Source: an uncultured Oscillospiraceae bacterium
GTDB lineage: Bacteria > Bacillota > Clostridia > Oscillospirales > Oscillospiraceae
Assembly: GCA_934591635.1 (NCBI GenBank)
Contig: CAKTPI010000003.1
Span: forward strand, 124,001-188,000
DNA: 64,000 nucleotides
Reading direction: 5' to 3'
Part shown: piece by piece, positions 45,894 to 54,964 of the stretch
Layout: each line of letters opens with the position of its first letter
Numbering within the stretch: the stretch's first letter is position 1
The notes under the pieces: generated by a model
Databases searched by the model: none
What the model was told of the DNA's origin: nothing
The model's input: only the letters and a program-made list of their open reading frames with translations
Translations under genes and position numbers: made by a program

Positions 45894-46705
45894 ACATCCG
45901 CTCCTTTATCCAGCGCATCATGTGCCTGACGGACAACATCCGCCGGGTTTGGGCAGCTTTCCGGGAAATCATTCAAGGTTAAATGCGCAAGAAATTCAAT
46001 ATTGCCCTCCGGCCCCTTCACTGGTGAAAAGGTAAGCCCCAAAATGTGAAACTGTTGCTCATGGGCAAGGGTTACAAACTGCTCCAGAACCTCCAGATGG
46101 GTCTGAGGGTCGCGGACGACTCCCTTCTTGCCCACCTTCTCTTTACCGGCCTCAAACTGAGGTTTAATCAGACAAAGTACCTGACCGGTCGGCTTGAGCA
46201 GTGCCTTAATTGCAGGCAGGACAATCTTCAAAGAAATAAAGCTCACGTCAACAACAGAAAGATCCAGCGGCTCCCCTAACTGCTCCGGCGTGACGTAGCG
46301 GATATTCGTCCGTTCCATCACTACAACACGGGGATCAGAGCGAATCTTCCAATCCAGTTGACCGTAACCAACGTCAATGGCAAAGACCTTCTTCGCTCCC
46401 TGCTGCAGCAAACAATCCGTGAAGCCGCCTGTTGATGCGCCGGAATCAGAGCAGACATAGCCGACAGGCTTTACCCCAAAATCCCGCAGCGCCTTTTCCA
46501 GCTTCAAGCCGCCCCGGCTGACATAGGGACACACTGCCCCGCGCACCTCAATTTCTACAGACTCTTCATAAGAAATGCCAGGCTTATCTGCCTTCTGTCC
46601 ATCCACATACACCAAGCCGCTCATTATGATTGCCTGCGCTTTCGAGCGTGTCTCTGCGTAGCCGAGGTCGGTCAGCAGCACATCCAGCCGCTTCTTATTC
46701 TTCAT
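45890..46705 (-). CDS. tlyA: TlyA-family rRNA (cytidine-2'-O)-methyltransferase
   Basis: A 271-residue protein: N-terminal S4 domain (KKRLDVLLTDLGYAETRSKA, VDGQKADKPG) and an FtsJ/RrmJ-type SAM methyltransferase domain (SDSGASTGGFTDCLLQQGAK, AIDVGYGQLDW). Known homologues methylate 16S and 23S rRNA cytidines. It overlaps dxs by 11 bases; the order dxs-tlyA-nadK-argR-recN is a conserved Firmicutes arrangement. Confidence 0.93.
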   Translation of the reverse strand: MKNKKRLDVLLTDLGYAETRSKAQAIIMSGLVYVDGQKADKPGISYEESVEIEVRGAVCPYVSRGGLKLEKALRDFGVKPVGYVCSDSGASTGGFTDCLLQQGAKKVFAIDVGYGQLDWKIRSDPRVVVMERTNIRYVTPEQLGEPLDLSVVDVSFISLKIVLPAIKALLKPTGQVLCLIKPQFEAGKEKVGKKGVVRDPQTHLEVLEQFVTLAHEQQFHILGLTFSPVKGPEGNIEFLAHLTLNDFPESCPNPADVVRQAHDALDKGADV

Positions 46706-48557
46706 GTTCCAACACCCCGCTCACAAAATGTACAATGGAATCGGCATCCAGGCCGCAGTATTCGTATAATCGTTTTTGATCACCGTGGGGGACAAACTCT
46801 CCCCCCAAGTCAATGCCGGTGATCCGGCAATCAGGACAAAGCTGTCGTAAATTCCAGGCCAACGACTGCTTGACACCGGAATTGGCGGCTGCTTCCTCAA
46901 TCACAATGACTTGCCGGCGATGCGTCATCCTGACAAGAATTTCAGGAGCAGCAAAATCCGTCAAATCCATCAAGCGAACAACGCCGCAAGAGATGCCCTC
47001 CAGTTCCAGCCGTTCTGCCGCCTGAAGAACGGTATTCACCAGCGTTCCGTAGGTAATCAGGAGCGCATCCGTCCCTTCTTTGCAGAACGCAAACTTTTCC
47101 GTTCCATCCCATGCAGATTCGGTATACACCCCTTCGGCGCCCCTGGGATAGCGGATTGCCACAGGCCCATCGTAATCCCGCACTGCCCAATAAAGCATGG
47201 CAGTCTGTTCTTCCAGGCTCGCAGGCGCCAGAATCTTCAGCCCGGGGATTTGACGCAGAAAACCAACATCAAATACACCGTGGTGGGTAGGGCCATCGTC
47301 CCCCACGAGGCCGGCGCGGTCTATTGCGAAAACCACATGCAGGTGAAGCATTGCAACGTCCTGCATGATCTGGTCAAAAGCGCGCTGCAAAAAGGTAGAG
47401 TAAAGTGCCACAACAGGAATCATCCCCTGTTTCGCCAGGCCACCAGCCATGGAAACGGCATGCTCCTCTGCAATACCTACATCAAAAAGGCGATCCGGGA
47501 ACTGATACATAAATTTCAGCAGGCCGGTGCCGCCGGGCATCGCCGCTGTTATCGCGCAAACCTTTGCATTCTGCTGGGCAATCGAAACCAACGTATCACC
47601 AAAGTTATCAGAAAAGGTGCGCACCTTGACCGCCAGTTTTTTGCCGGTAGCTGGGTCGAATTTTCCAATTCCATGGAACTTCGCCGGATCCTCCTCCGCC
47701 GGTATATAGCCTTTCCCCTTTTTAGTCACCACGTGGACAAGGGTCGGCTCCTGCAAGTCTCTGGCTGCACGGAGGACGGAAATCAAATCCTTCACATCAT
47801 GACCATCCACAGGTCCAAGATATTTGAAACCCATGTTCTCAAATATGGTGGTTTGCAGCAAAAACTGCTTGATTCTCCTTTTCGCCCGACTTGAAAACAG
47901 GTATACCTGCTTTCCTCCGGGAAGCTTATATAACGTGCTTCGGTACCAGCGCTTTACGCCCAAATACCGCTCGCTGGAACGAAGCTTTGAGAAATGCCGG
48001 GAAATTCCTCCGACATTTCTGCCAATAGACATCTCATTGTCATTCAAGACAACAACGATTGGTTCTTTACTGTCTGCCGCATCATTCAGGCCCTCATAAG
48101 CCATGCCGCCTGTGGCAGCCCCATCGCCCAGCAATGCCACAACCTGGTAATCCTGGTGCTGAAGCGTTCTGGCCCTTGCCATGCCCAAGGCGATGGAAAC
48201 CGCACTGGATGCATGACCGGCCACAAAAGAATCTGTGTTGCTTTCACTGGGCTTCGGGAAGCCAGAAATACCTCCGAACTGACGAAGGGTATGAAATACA
48301 TCCCGCCGGCCGGTGAGAAGCTTATGCACATAGGACTGGTGCCCCACATCAAAAACCAGCCGATCCTTGCGCGTATCGTACACGGTTTCCAGCGCTACAG
48401 TCAATTCCACCACGCCCAAATTCCCGGCAAGATGACCACCTGTCTGGGAAACATTGGATATCAGGAACTCCCGAATCTCTCTGCATAGTTGGATGCGCTT
48501 TTCATCTGTGAGTCGCAGGAGATCGTCATGGCAGTTTATATTGGGTAAAATCTCCAC
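46695..48557 (-). CDS. dxs: 1-deoxy-D-xylulose-5-phosphate synthase
   Basis: A 620-residue thiamine-diphosphate enzyme that condenses pyruvate and glyceraldehyde-3-phosphate, first step of the MEP isoprenoid pathway. Motifs: GHQSYVHKLLTGR, GHASSAVSIALGMARA, VALLGDGAATGGMAYEGLND with NDNEMSI (TPP site) and AIDRAGLVGDDGPTHHGVFD. GTG start. It follows the OapA-like gene by 9 bases. Confidence 0.96.
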   Translation of the reverse strand: MEILPNINCHDDLLRLTDEKRIQLCREIREFLISNVSQTGGHLAGNLGVVELTVALETVYDTRKDRLVFDVGHQSYVHKLLTGRRDVFHTLRQFGGISGFPKPSESNTDSFVAGHASSAVSIALGMARARTLQHQDYQVVALLGDGAATGGMAYEGLNDAADSKEPIVVVLNDNEMSIGRNVGGISRHFSKLRSSERYLGVKRWYRSTLYKLPGGKQVYLFSSRAKRRIKQFLLQTTIFENMGFKYLGPVDGHDVKDLISVLRAARDLQEPTLVHVVTKKGKGYIPAEEDPAKFHGIGKFDPATGKKLAVKVRTFSDNFGDTLVSIAQQNAKVCAITAAMPGGTGLLKFMYQFPDRLFDVGIAEEHAVSMAGGLAKQGMIPVVALYSTFLQRAFDQIMQDVAMLHLHVVFAIDRAGLVGDDGPTHHGVFDVGFLRQIPGLKILAPASLEEQTAMLYWAVRDYDGPVAIRYPRGAEGVYTESAWDGTEKFAFCKEGTDALLITYGTLVNTVLQAAERLELEGISCGVVRLMDLTDFAAPEILVRMTHRRQVIVIEEAAANSGVKQSLAWNLRQLCPDCRITGIDLGGEFVPHGDQKRLYEYCGLDADSIVHFVSGVLEHEE

Positions 48558-48566
48558 AAACGAACA

Positions 48567-49124
48567 CTACCTATCTCTCTTTTTTTGAAAAAGGCGGCAA
48601 AAACGGTGACATGTATAAATCACGCGGCCTGCAAAATGCACAATTTGCGTGCAGGAATTGATTGCATAAGATTTGCCAATCGCTTTTCCGCCAACCGTTG
48701 CAGCCGCCACAAGTGCCGAGAGCATCAGGGGAACAACGCCGCTCCAGGAAAAAGTAAAGTGCGCAACTGCCTTTGCTGCAATTGCCGCCGATGCGGAACC
48801 CGAAACAACACCGCATATATCGCCGATTACGTCATTGCAAATAGAGCCGACCCGCTCCGCGTTCCGCAGCAGGCGAATTGCCTCCTGTGCCCCCGGAACC
48901 TTCCGGGCCGCCATAGAATGGAATGGACGCTCATCTGCCGATGTGACCGCTACACCGACCACATCAAAGATAATACCTACTAATACAATAAAGAACAGGA
49001 TTATAAACGCAGCCACCATACCACTGCGAGCCAGCAGTTCCTCGGACAGGAAGCTGATCGCACCGGATACAAAAAGAGTAATAACAGAAATCGTTATTAC
49101 CCATCGAACTGTTTTTTTACTCAT
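48567..49124 (-). CDS. oapA: OLE-associated membrane protein, OapA-like
   Basis: A 185-residue protein with two N-terminal helices (about 8-28 and 36-60), a conserved soluble loop (VGVAVTSADERPFHSMAARK, GAQEAIRLLRNAERVGSICN, DVIGDICGVVSGSASA) and one or two further hydrophobic segments (about 125-160). This matches the CorC/DUF21-like membrane protein encoded directly after the OLE RNA in Bacillus halodurans and Clostridia, always just before dxs. It would form membrane ribonucleoprotein complexes with OLE. The ATG at 49124 is preferred to the TTG at 49133. Confidence 0.8.
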   Translation of the reverse strand: MSKKTVRWVITISVITLFVSGAISFLSEELLARSGMVAAFIILFFIVLVGIIFDVVGVAVTSADERPFHSMAARKVPGAQEAIRLLRNAERVGSICNDVIGDICGVVSGSASAAIAAKAVAHFTFSWSGVVPLMLSALVAAATVGGKAIGKSYAINSCTQIVHFAGRVIYTCHRFCRLFQKKRDR

Positions 49125-49149
49125 AATGCCCAAAAAGCAAAGAACGCCA

Positions 49150-49786
49150 TTGCCTCCATTTTATGAAATAATAACGGCAGCAGACGGGATAAATCTTACG
49201 GCTTAGGTCGGGTCGGATTTCCCCGGGAAAAACCTGCCGTTGCCGCGCAGGCCGTTTCCATTTAATTCCCCCGCTCAGGCGTCTCCAACCTGAGTACCCG
49301 ATTGCCACTTAGTCCGTACCGCAATCCCCCGTCTGCCCAGTTACGACAGCCTAGGTGTTTTCCACAACAATGTGTGCCATAGTCTTAGCCTCTTTTGCAA
49401 ACATGGTTTCCAGAAGCGATTTCAGCGACTGTTCTGGCCAGCAACGTTCTGCTGCATGATCCTCTTTTCCCACATGTTCACTCAAGGCAGGCTACGCTGC
49501 ACGCAGCACACGACTCTGCGCACTGCCTTGCAGGTTCCTATCCTGGTTCGTACGCGAGCGGGCCTCTTGCTTGAGGAACTGTCCGTCGTCGCACAAGACC
49601 AAGTCTCCACGGAAACCGGGTCGTATGTCCCATGCCATTAGGACGCGCCCGGGATCCTTAACCCCCAGCATCCACCCTAAACTGGGCGTAAAAAGCAGAC
49701 ACCAGGGACTTCATCGATGTGCCCTTCAAAGGATTTTTAGGCCCTTCCTGGAAGATGGCCGCATTGACTAGGATACTGCGCCGTTA
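49150..49786 (-). ncRNA. ole: Probable OLE RNA (ornate, large, extremophilic)
   Basis: A stretch of about 640 bases without a credible gene lies between a promoter (49821-49793) and the OapA-like gene. OLE RNAs are about 600 nt, highly structured and found immediately upstream of oapA in the ispA/dxs/tlyA/argR/recN neighbourhood, exactly this context. The stretch is GC-rich with many local hairpins, for example CTCAGG/CCTGAG (49291-49271) and CCTGC/GCAGG (about 49242-49225). The call rests on size, position and partner gene; I could not align it to the OLE consensus. 3' end approximate. Confidence 0.72.
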
Positions 49787-49792
49787 GGTTGT

Positions 49793-49821
49793 ATATTATC
49801 ATATATTCAGTGAATATACAA
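49793..49821 (-). promoter_or_regulatory. Promoter of the OLE RNA-oapA-dxs operon
   Basis: TTGTAT (49821-49816) and TAATAT (49798-49793) on the minus strand are 17 bases apart in AT-rich DNA, giving a start near 49786, where the GC-rich structured stretch begins. Confidence 0.65.
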
Positions 49822-49824
49822 GTA

Positions 49825-50328
49825 TTATTTCAATTCCCGCTTTTCTTTTGTGCAAGTTGATTTCAAATTCAGGAACCAATCCTCTATAATATCCTGATGT
49901 GTAACCGCAATTGGGATGTCTTTCAACTCTTCCTTTGTAAAAAAACGCAGTTCCTTGGATTCCGCGCTGATCCGCATACTTGGCATTTGGGCAAATTCCA
50001 GGCCATACACCACGATTACCATACGCCAAATACTGCCATCTCGAAAGGCTGCAATTCTTCCGGGGTCACCGTAGGTTTGCAGCTTCTTTAGATGGACAGG
50101 CTGGACGCGAATGCCCAGCTCTTCGTATATCTCCCGCACCATGCCCTGCACAGCAGTCTCCGATTTTTTAACGCCGCCGCCAATTAAGCCCCATGTATCA
50201 GAATCCCGGCGACGCTCCAGCAGGAGCTTGCCTTGGTATATGATTACCGCATTGGCCCCCAAATGCGCCGGCATATTGGGCTTTGGGACATCCTTAGGGT
50301 CTCCCCGATAAAACATGACGATGGACAT
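49825..50328 (-). CDS. NUDIX hydrolase
   Basis: A 167-residue NUDIX protein with the catalytic box GGGVKKSETAVQGMVREIYE followed by ELGI (GX5EX7REUXEEXGU pattern). Such enzymes cleave nucleoside diphosphate derivatives; the substrate is not predictable. ATG 50328 has AAGGAAGTGCCGTT upstream. It ends just before the OLE promoter. Confidence 0.88.
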   Translation of the reverse strand: MSIVMFYRGDPKDVPKPNMPAHLGANAVIIYQGKLLLERRRDSDTWGLIGGGVKKSETAVQGMVREIYEELGIRVQPVHLKKLQTYGDPGRIAAFRDGSIWRMVIVVYGLEFAQMPSMRISAESKELRFFTKEELKDIPIAVTHQDIIEDWFLNLKSTCTKEKRELK

Positions 50329-50373
50329 AACGGCACTTCCTTTTCTTTGAATTATTCTAAAATATAACACATA

Positions 50374-50667
50374 TCAGTGATTTTGAAAAGCACTCTTCAT
50401 AGGAGCGGCATACCAGCGGTGGGAACGGACAAAGTATTTTAATTCCAGCAGGGTCAGTTCCTCCTCAGAACGGATGCGGCACAGAAAGGTATGCGTCTCC
50501 GCTCCGAAGGTTCCGCTTTCCCATCGGCTTAGAACCTGCTCTACGCTTCCGACAATGGCGCCACGCTGATCCTGTTCTGCCCGCACACGCAGAGGATGGA
50601 TTTCTCCATCTGTGTTGCTCAGAGAGATTACGTCCACCGGGATGTATAATCGCCCCACCTTGCTCAC
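50374..50667 (-). CDS. Conserved-looking hypothetical protein (97 residues)
   Basis: A small soluble protein (GRLYIPVDVISLSNTDGEIH, LRVRAEQDQRGAIVGSVEQV, EEELTLLELKYFVRSHRWYA). GTG start with AAGGAAGGA upstream. It precedes the NUDIX gene on the same strand and probably shares its transcript. No family is recognised. Confidence 0.6.
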   Translation of the reverse strand: MSKVGRLYIPVDVISLSNTDGEIHPLRVRAEQDQRGAIVGSVEQVLSRWESGTFGAETHTFLCRIRSEEELTLLELKYFVRSHRWYAAPMKSAFQNH

Positions 50668-50723
50668 TCCTTCCTTTTTTCTTATTTTAGCACATTTGTT
50701 CTAAAATGGCAATGAGTTTTTTA

Positions 50724-50752
50724 TTGCCAAATTTCTGACCTTTTGGTATAAT
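50724..50752 (+). promoter_or_regulatory. Promoter of the HAD hydrolase gene
   Basis: TTGCCA (50724-50729) and a perfect TATAAT (50747-50752) are 17 bases apart, 24 bases before the ATG at 50776. Confidence 0.75.
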
Positions 50753-50775
50753 CCGGATAAAAAGGAGATGATGAC

Positions 50776-51453
50776 ATGCTGCGTTACCCTTGCCTGGTGC
50801 TTGACCACGATGATACAGTTGTGCAAAGTGAGCGAGATGTGAATTTCCCCTTCTTTCAGTATATTCTGAACGAATTTCGTCCTGGCACGCAAGTAACCCT
50901 TGCGGAGTACACCGAAGGCTGCTTCCATATGGGTTTTGCTGATATGTGCCGAAAACGGTACGGATTCAGTGAACAGGAATTGGTGGATGAATACGAGGAA
51001 TGGAAAAAATACATCCGTGCCCATATCCCTGCCCCATTTCCCGGAATCGGGCGGATCATCCACCGGCAAAAGGAACTGGGCGGCATTATCTGCGTGGTAT
51101 CCCACTCTTGCGAAGAAAATATCACCCGAGATTACAAAACCCATTTTTGCATGATGCCTGATGAAATCTTCGGTTGGGATTTACCCGAAACGCTGCGCAA
51201 ACCCAGTACATATTCGCTGGAACAAATTATGCGAAAATATCAGCTTGCCCCCAAGCAGCTTCTGGTCGTAGATGACATGAGACCCGCCTATGAGATGGCT
51301 CATAAAGTGGGAGTGCCAATTGCGTTTGCCGCCTGGTCCCGAGAGCACTGCACGGAACTGGCTGAAGAAATGCGGAGGCTATGTAATTTTTCCTTTGATA
51401 CCACCGCAGAACTGGAACATTTTCTGTTTGATAGCTTGACAGATATGATATAA
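50776..51453 (+). CDS. HAD-superfamily hydrolase
   Basis: A 225-residue phosphatase-type HAD protein: motif I LVLDHDDTVV, motif II region VVSHS, the Lys motif LRKPSTYSLEQI and motif IV LLVVDDMRPAYEMA. The helical cap lies at about residues 20-85. Substrate unknown. ATG follows AAGGAGATGATGAC. It precedes smpB by 33 bases. Confidence 0.88.
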   Translation: MLRYPCLVLDHDDTVVQSERDVNFPFFQYILNEFRPGTQVTLAEYTEGCFHMGFADMCRKRYGFSEQELVDEYEEWKKYIRAHIPAPFPGIGRIIHRQKELGGIICVVSHSCEENITRDYKTHFCMMPDEIFGWDLPETLRKPSTYSLEQIMRKYQLAPKQLLVVDDMRPAYEMAHKVGVPIAFAAWSREHCTELAEEMRRLCNFSFDTTAELEHFLFDSLTDMI

Positions 51454-51486
51454 TATCCACGATAGCCTATCCGGGAGGTGAGCTGC

Positions 51487-51945
51487 TTGGAAAAGGAAGG
51501 TATCAAGGTGATGGCACGCAACCGCGAAGCCTATCACGAATACTTTGTGGAAGAGGAGATGGAAGCCGGCATTGAGCTGTGCGGCACAGAAGTCAAATCC
51601 ATCCGGCAGGGCACCCTGAACCTGAAGGATTCCTGGTGCGGCATCAAGGACGGAGAGTTGATTCTCAACCAGATGCACATCTCCCCCTATGACCATGGCA
51701 ATATCTTTAACCGAGACTCCAAGCGCCCACGGCGTCTGCTGATGCACAAGCGGGAAATCATGCGGCTGTTCGGCAAGGTCAAGCAAGACGGCTATGCACT
51801 GATTCCATTGTCTATCTATTTTAAGGGCAGCCGAGTCAAGGTGAAGGTTGGCCTGTGTAAAGGCAAGAAATTATACGACAAACGACAAGCTGCGGCCGAG
51901 CGAGACGCAAAACGCCAAATCGACCGGGCAATGAAGGAGCGATAA
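51487..51945 (+). CDS. smpB: SsrA-binding protein SmpB
   Basis: A 152-residue partner of tmRNA in ribosome rescue: [58 protein letters not shown] and the basic tail [20 protein letters not shown]. The likely start is TTG 51487 with GGGAGGTGAGCTGC upstream; ATG 51511 would cut the conserved N-terminus. An extended -10 (TGATATAAT, 51446-51454) overlaps the HAD stop codon and may serve as promoter. ssrA lies 0.6 kb downstream. Confidence 0.95.
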   Translation: MEKEGIKVMARNREAYHEYFVEEEMEAGIELCGTEVKSIRQGTLNLKDSWCGIKDGELILNQMHISPYDHGNIFNRDSKRPRRLLMHKREIMRLFGKVKQDGYALIPLSIYFKGSRVKVKVGLCKGKKLYDKRQAAAERDAKRQIDRAMKER

Positions 51946-51946
51946 T

Positions 51947-52483
51947 ATGAATCCGACTTTTAAAATCACCATGGAAAACGGCAGCGTGATTGAGGGTGAG
52001 TTGTACCCCGAGAAAGCACCCCAGAGCGTTGCAAATTTTATCAGCCTGTGTAATCAGCACTTTTATGACGGCCTTATTTTCCACCGCGTTATCCCAGGTT
52101 TTATGATTCAGGGCGGATGCCCCGAGGGCACTGGTATGGGCGGGCCCGGCTATTGCATCAAGGGTGAGTTCTTCTTCAATGGTGTAAAGAACGACCTCAA
52201 GCACAAGCGCGGCGTGTTGAGCATGGCACGCTCCTCCTCCCCCAATTCCGCTGGCAGCCAGTTCTTTATCATGCATCAGGATGCCAAGCATCTGGACGGT
52301 CAGTATGCGGCATTTGGCAAGGTCACCAGCGGTATGGACGTAGTAGATGCCATTGCCTCCGTAAAGACCGATCGGAATGACCGGCCGCAGGCAGAGCAGA
52401 AGATTGCTTCCATTACGGTAGACACCCATGGTGAGGAATTCCAGGAACCCAATAAGTTGCCGGATCCTTACGGCAGATATTGA
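51947..52483 (+). CDS. Peptidyl-prolyl cis-trans isomerase, cyclophilin type
   Basis: A 178-residue cytoplasmic cyclophilin: LIFHRVIPGFMIQGG (catalytic Arg), GVLSMARSSSPNSAGSQFFI and QYAAFGKVTSGMDVVDAI. No signal peptide. The ATG starts one base after the smpB stop, so it is in the same transcript. Confidence 0.94.
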   Translation: MNPTFKITMENGSVIEGELYPEKAPQSVANFISLCNQHFYDGLIFHRVIPGFMIQGGCPEGTGMGGPGYCIKGEFFFNGVKNDLKHKRGVLSMARSSSPNSAGSQFFIMHQDAKHLDGQYAAFGKVTSGMDVVDAIASVKTDRNDRPQAEQKIASITVDTHGEEFQEPNKLPDPYGRY

Positions 52484-52523
52484 TTTTTCTCAGACAGCTC
52501 CCGGATTTTTCCGGGGCTTCCAC

Positions 52524-52872
52524 GGGGCCGTACTGGTTTCGACGGGGGTAGTGAGGCTGGAATAGCGGGTCGTGGTGCCTGACCACGATAAAACGGGCAA
52601 TTTTTTAAATTTAACTGACAACAATACTGTTGCCCTGGCTGCCTAATTAGGCGCCCATCCTCCCCGGAAGGTCCACGAGCCGGGCTAGGGTGTGATTTGA
52701 GTGGAGACCGTGCGTGTGTTAAGCTTTGCGCACACCATGAATCATGAAGCTACCAAATCCGATAGGGTGTTTGTTCCCGCTCGGGTAAGGGAATGTAAAT
52801 AACAAACTGCACCCGGAGAAGTTCTTTCCAAGTTGCTTTCGGACAGGGGTTCGATTCCCCTCGGCTCCACCA
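52524..52872 (+). ncRNA. ssrA: Transfer-messenger RNA (tmRNA)
   Basis: The 349-base gene starts GGGGCCGTACTGGTTTCGAC and ends with a tRNA-like T-arm (GGGTTCGATTCCCCTC) and CGGCTCCACCA, so the 5' and 3' ends pair as an acceptor stem. The tag reading frame before TAATTAG reads NLTDNNTVALAA, ending in the expected ALAA degron; the resume codon upstream appears to be GGC or a neighbouring codon. It tags stalled proteins together with SmpB, encoded just upstream. Confidence 0.96.
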
Positions 52873-52873
52873 T

Positions 52874-52913
52874 AAGCCCACCGTAATTCTGGTAGAATTG
52901 CGGTGGGCTTTTT
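52874..52913 (+). terminator. Terminator of ssrA
   Basis: AAGCCCACCG...AATTCT (52874-52890) pairs with AGAATT...CGGTGGGCTT (52894-52910), followed by TTT. It begins directly after the CCA end of the tmRNA. Confidence 0.9.
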
Positions 52914-53081
52914 CTGTATTCTCCGCATAATTTGTTGTTTGAAACTTGATGCAATGACATAATTGGCGAATAAATCAGGATTTAAGAAGTTGGGTGGATT
53001 TCTGCCAATTGCTTGCTATCAAGTTTAACCTATGCTATACTGGGTATTAATTCAATAAATTGAGATTTACGGGTGATGTTG

Positions 53082-53525
53082 ATGAAAATTACAGAGGTCA
53101 CAGGAAATAAAAAACAATACCTTGATTTGCTGTTATTGGCGGATGAGCAAGAAAATATGATCGACCTTTATCTTAATAAGGGCAGAATGTACGTACTGGA
53201 TGATAATGGGATCAAGTGTGAGTGTGTTGTTACCAATGAGGGAAACAACGTGCTTGAGATAAAGAACATTGCAACTGTTCCGGAATGTCAAGGTAAGGGC
53301 TATGCAAAAGCCCTGATTGAATTTATTGTTGAGCAATACCGAGGGCAATACGCTATTCTGCAAGTAGGGACAGGCGATAGCCCGCTGACGATACCATTTT
53401 ATGAAAAGTGCGGCTTTGTGCGCGCCCACATCATACCCCGTTTTTTTACAGACCACTACGACCATCCAATATATGAAGCCGGAGTACAGTTAGTGGATAT
53501 GGTATACCTGCAAAGGCGGTTATAA
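53082..53525 (+). CDS. GNAT-family N-acetyltransferase
   Basis: A 147-residue acetyltransferase: LEIKNIATVPECQGKGYAKA (acetyl-CoA site) and PFYEKCGFVRAHIIPRFFTD. ATG 53082 has GGGTGATG upstream. It is the first gene of an AT-richer patch after ssrA that codes for several GNAT proteins. Substrate unknown. Confidence 0.88.
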   Translation: MKITEVTGNKKQYLDLLLLADEQENMIDLYLNKGRMYVLDDNGIKCECVVTNEGNNVLEIKNIATVPECQGKGYAKALIEFIVEQYRGQYAILQVGTGDSPLTIPFYEKCGFVRAHIIPRFFTDHYDHPIYEAGVQLVDMVYLQRRL

Positions 53526-53578
53526 TACAAATCTTGATTTATAGAATTGAGCATATTGAATATGACGGGGGTAAAAAC

Positions 53579-54061
53579 ATGATTCATCTGGAAAAAGTAA
53601 ACGGAGAAAACATCTGGGATGTTTTGAAGTTACAAGTCGCTGATAACCAAGAAAGCTTTGTTGCCGGCAATGACACTAGTATAATTGAGGCGTATATTGC
53701 GATTACATCCAACGGACATGCTTTCCCATTTGGAATTTACGAAAATGACGACCCAGTCGGCTTTGTGATGATTGGATATGACAAGGATGATTACTGGAAG
53801 GATGCCCCCGCCATAGCAGCCGGAAACTATAATCTGTGGCGATTGATGATAGACCAGCGTTATCAGCACAAGGGATATGGGAAACAGGCGCTTGAACTTG
53901 CGTTAAAATTTATCAGATCATTTCCCTGCGGCAAAGCTGACTTCTGCTGGCTGTCATATGAGCCTGAAAACATGGCCGCCAAATCGCTGTATGCCTCCTT
54001 TGGATTTACAGAAACGGGAGAAAAAGACGGAGAAGAACAGATTGCTGTATTAAAACTCTAG
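53579..54061 (+). CDS. GNAT-family N-acetyltransferase, spermidine/diamine type
   Basis: A 160-residue protein similar in pattern to BltD/PaiA-like polyamine acetyltransferases: IHLEKVNGENIWDVLKL, NDDPVGFVMIGYD, YNLWRLMIDQRYQHKGYGKQ and AKSLYASFGFTETGE. ATG 53579 has GACGGGGGTAAAAAC upstream. The polyamine substrate is inferred from overall similarity. Confidence 0.85.
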   Translation: MIHLEKVNGENIWDVLKLQVADNQESFVAGNDTSIIEAYIAITSNGHAFPFGIYENDDPVGFVMIGYDKDDYWKDAPAIAAGNYNLWRLMIDQRYQHKGYGKQALELALKFIRSFPCGKADFCWLSYEPENMAAKSLYASFGFTETGEKDGEEQIAVLKL

Positions 54062-54093
54062 GAATTTAAATTCTCAAGGTGTGGTGAAAGCAT

Positions 54094-54798
54094 ATGAGCC
54101 ATTTTATATCTACGTCAGGGGCAAAGGTAACAGATACGGTATATTTCGTCATCCATCGGAAAGCCTCTCTCCTTGGTGCGCTTCTGCCACATCGAATTTT
54201 TATCAACGGTCAATTTGCCGGTATGCTGCGCAGCGGAAAAACCATTTGTGCAGCAGTTCCAAGGGGCAATGCTTATTATGTTGAGGATGATGAAAGCGCA
54301 GGAAATACGGTTGTCTGTGATAATGGGCAATCAGAACACAGGCTGCTGATGAAAACCTCCTACAGGCACACCCCTTTCCGTTCTGAATTTTACTTTGAAA
54401 GCGGAAAGGAACCAGAAAAACTGCCAATGTTTCATTTTGAGCGCTTTTTACAGGCTGATGCAACACTTACACCGGATGAGCAGGTGCTGGCGCTTTGTCT
54501 GGAATGTGCGTGGTCCATCGGAGAGGATGTACTGTCCTCGGACAGCCTGTTCGATATCATTGACGCCCTGCAAGTCATAGGCGCAACGCAATACGCGACT
54601 TTGATTTTAGAAATCATCCAGCGGGATTTCTGCGGTGTGCAGTTTCCGCTGAATGAAGCACAAATGACACAAATGCAGGCAAAGCTCGACCGTGCGGAGC
54701 AGGAAATCGGAGACGCCGCTGGTGCGTATGATGAATTCAGGAAGGCAATGGCGCGTTACATGATGACAAGGCTCAATACGCCTGAAAATATTCATTAA
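54094..54798 (+). CDS. Hypothetical protein, unrecognised family
   Basis: A 234-residue soluble protein. An N-terminal beta-rich half (HRIFINGQFAGMLRSGKTIC, AVPRGNAYYVEDD) is followed by an acidic helical half (LTPDEQVLALCLECAWSIGE, NEAQMTQMQAKLDRAEQEIG). ATG after AAGGTGTGGTGAAAGCAT. No signal or membrane segment. It lies inside the GNAT patch; I recognise no function. Confidence 0.65.
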   Translation: MSHFISTSGAKVTDTVYFVIHRKASLLGALLPHRIFINGQFAGMLRSGKTICAAVPRGNAYYVEDDESAGNTVVCDNGQSEHRLLMKTSYRHTPFRSEFYFESGKEPEKLPMFHFERFLQADATLTPDEQVLALCLECAWSIGEDVLSSDSLFDIIDALQVIGATQYATLILEIIQRDFCGVQFPLNEAQMTQMQAKLDRAEQEIGDAAGAYDEFRKAMARYMMTRLNTPENIH

Positions 54799-54964
54799 AG
54801 GATTTATACAATAGAGGTAATTTGTTTTCTTTGCGGCATAGCTGTGCTCTGGCAGGGAAATATACGCACACCCGTTTTGATGCAGCTGAGCGGAATTGGA
54901 ATTGCAATTTCTCCTGAACGCAGTTGTCCCGTTTCAATTTAGAGAATGGAGAATTGCTACGGAT

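Noticed and set aside
49372..49771. Short plus-strand open frames in the gap upstream of the OapA-like gene
   Set aside because: Odd composition, no ribosome binding sites and no family features; the stretch fits a structured RNA on the other strand.
52719..52960. Two minus-strand open frames downstream of the cyclophilin gene
   Set aside because: They lie across the tmRNA gene and its terminator; ssrA structure explains the sequence.
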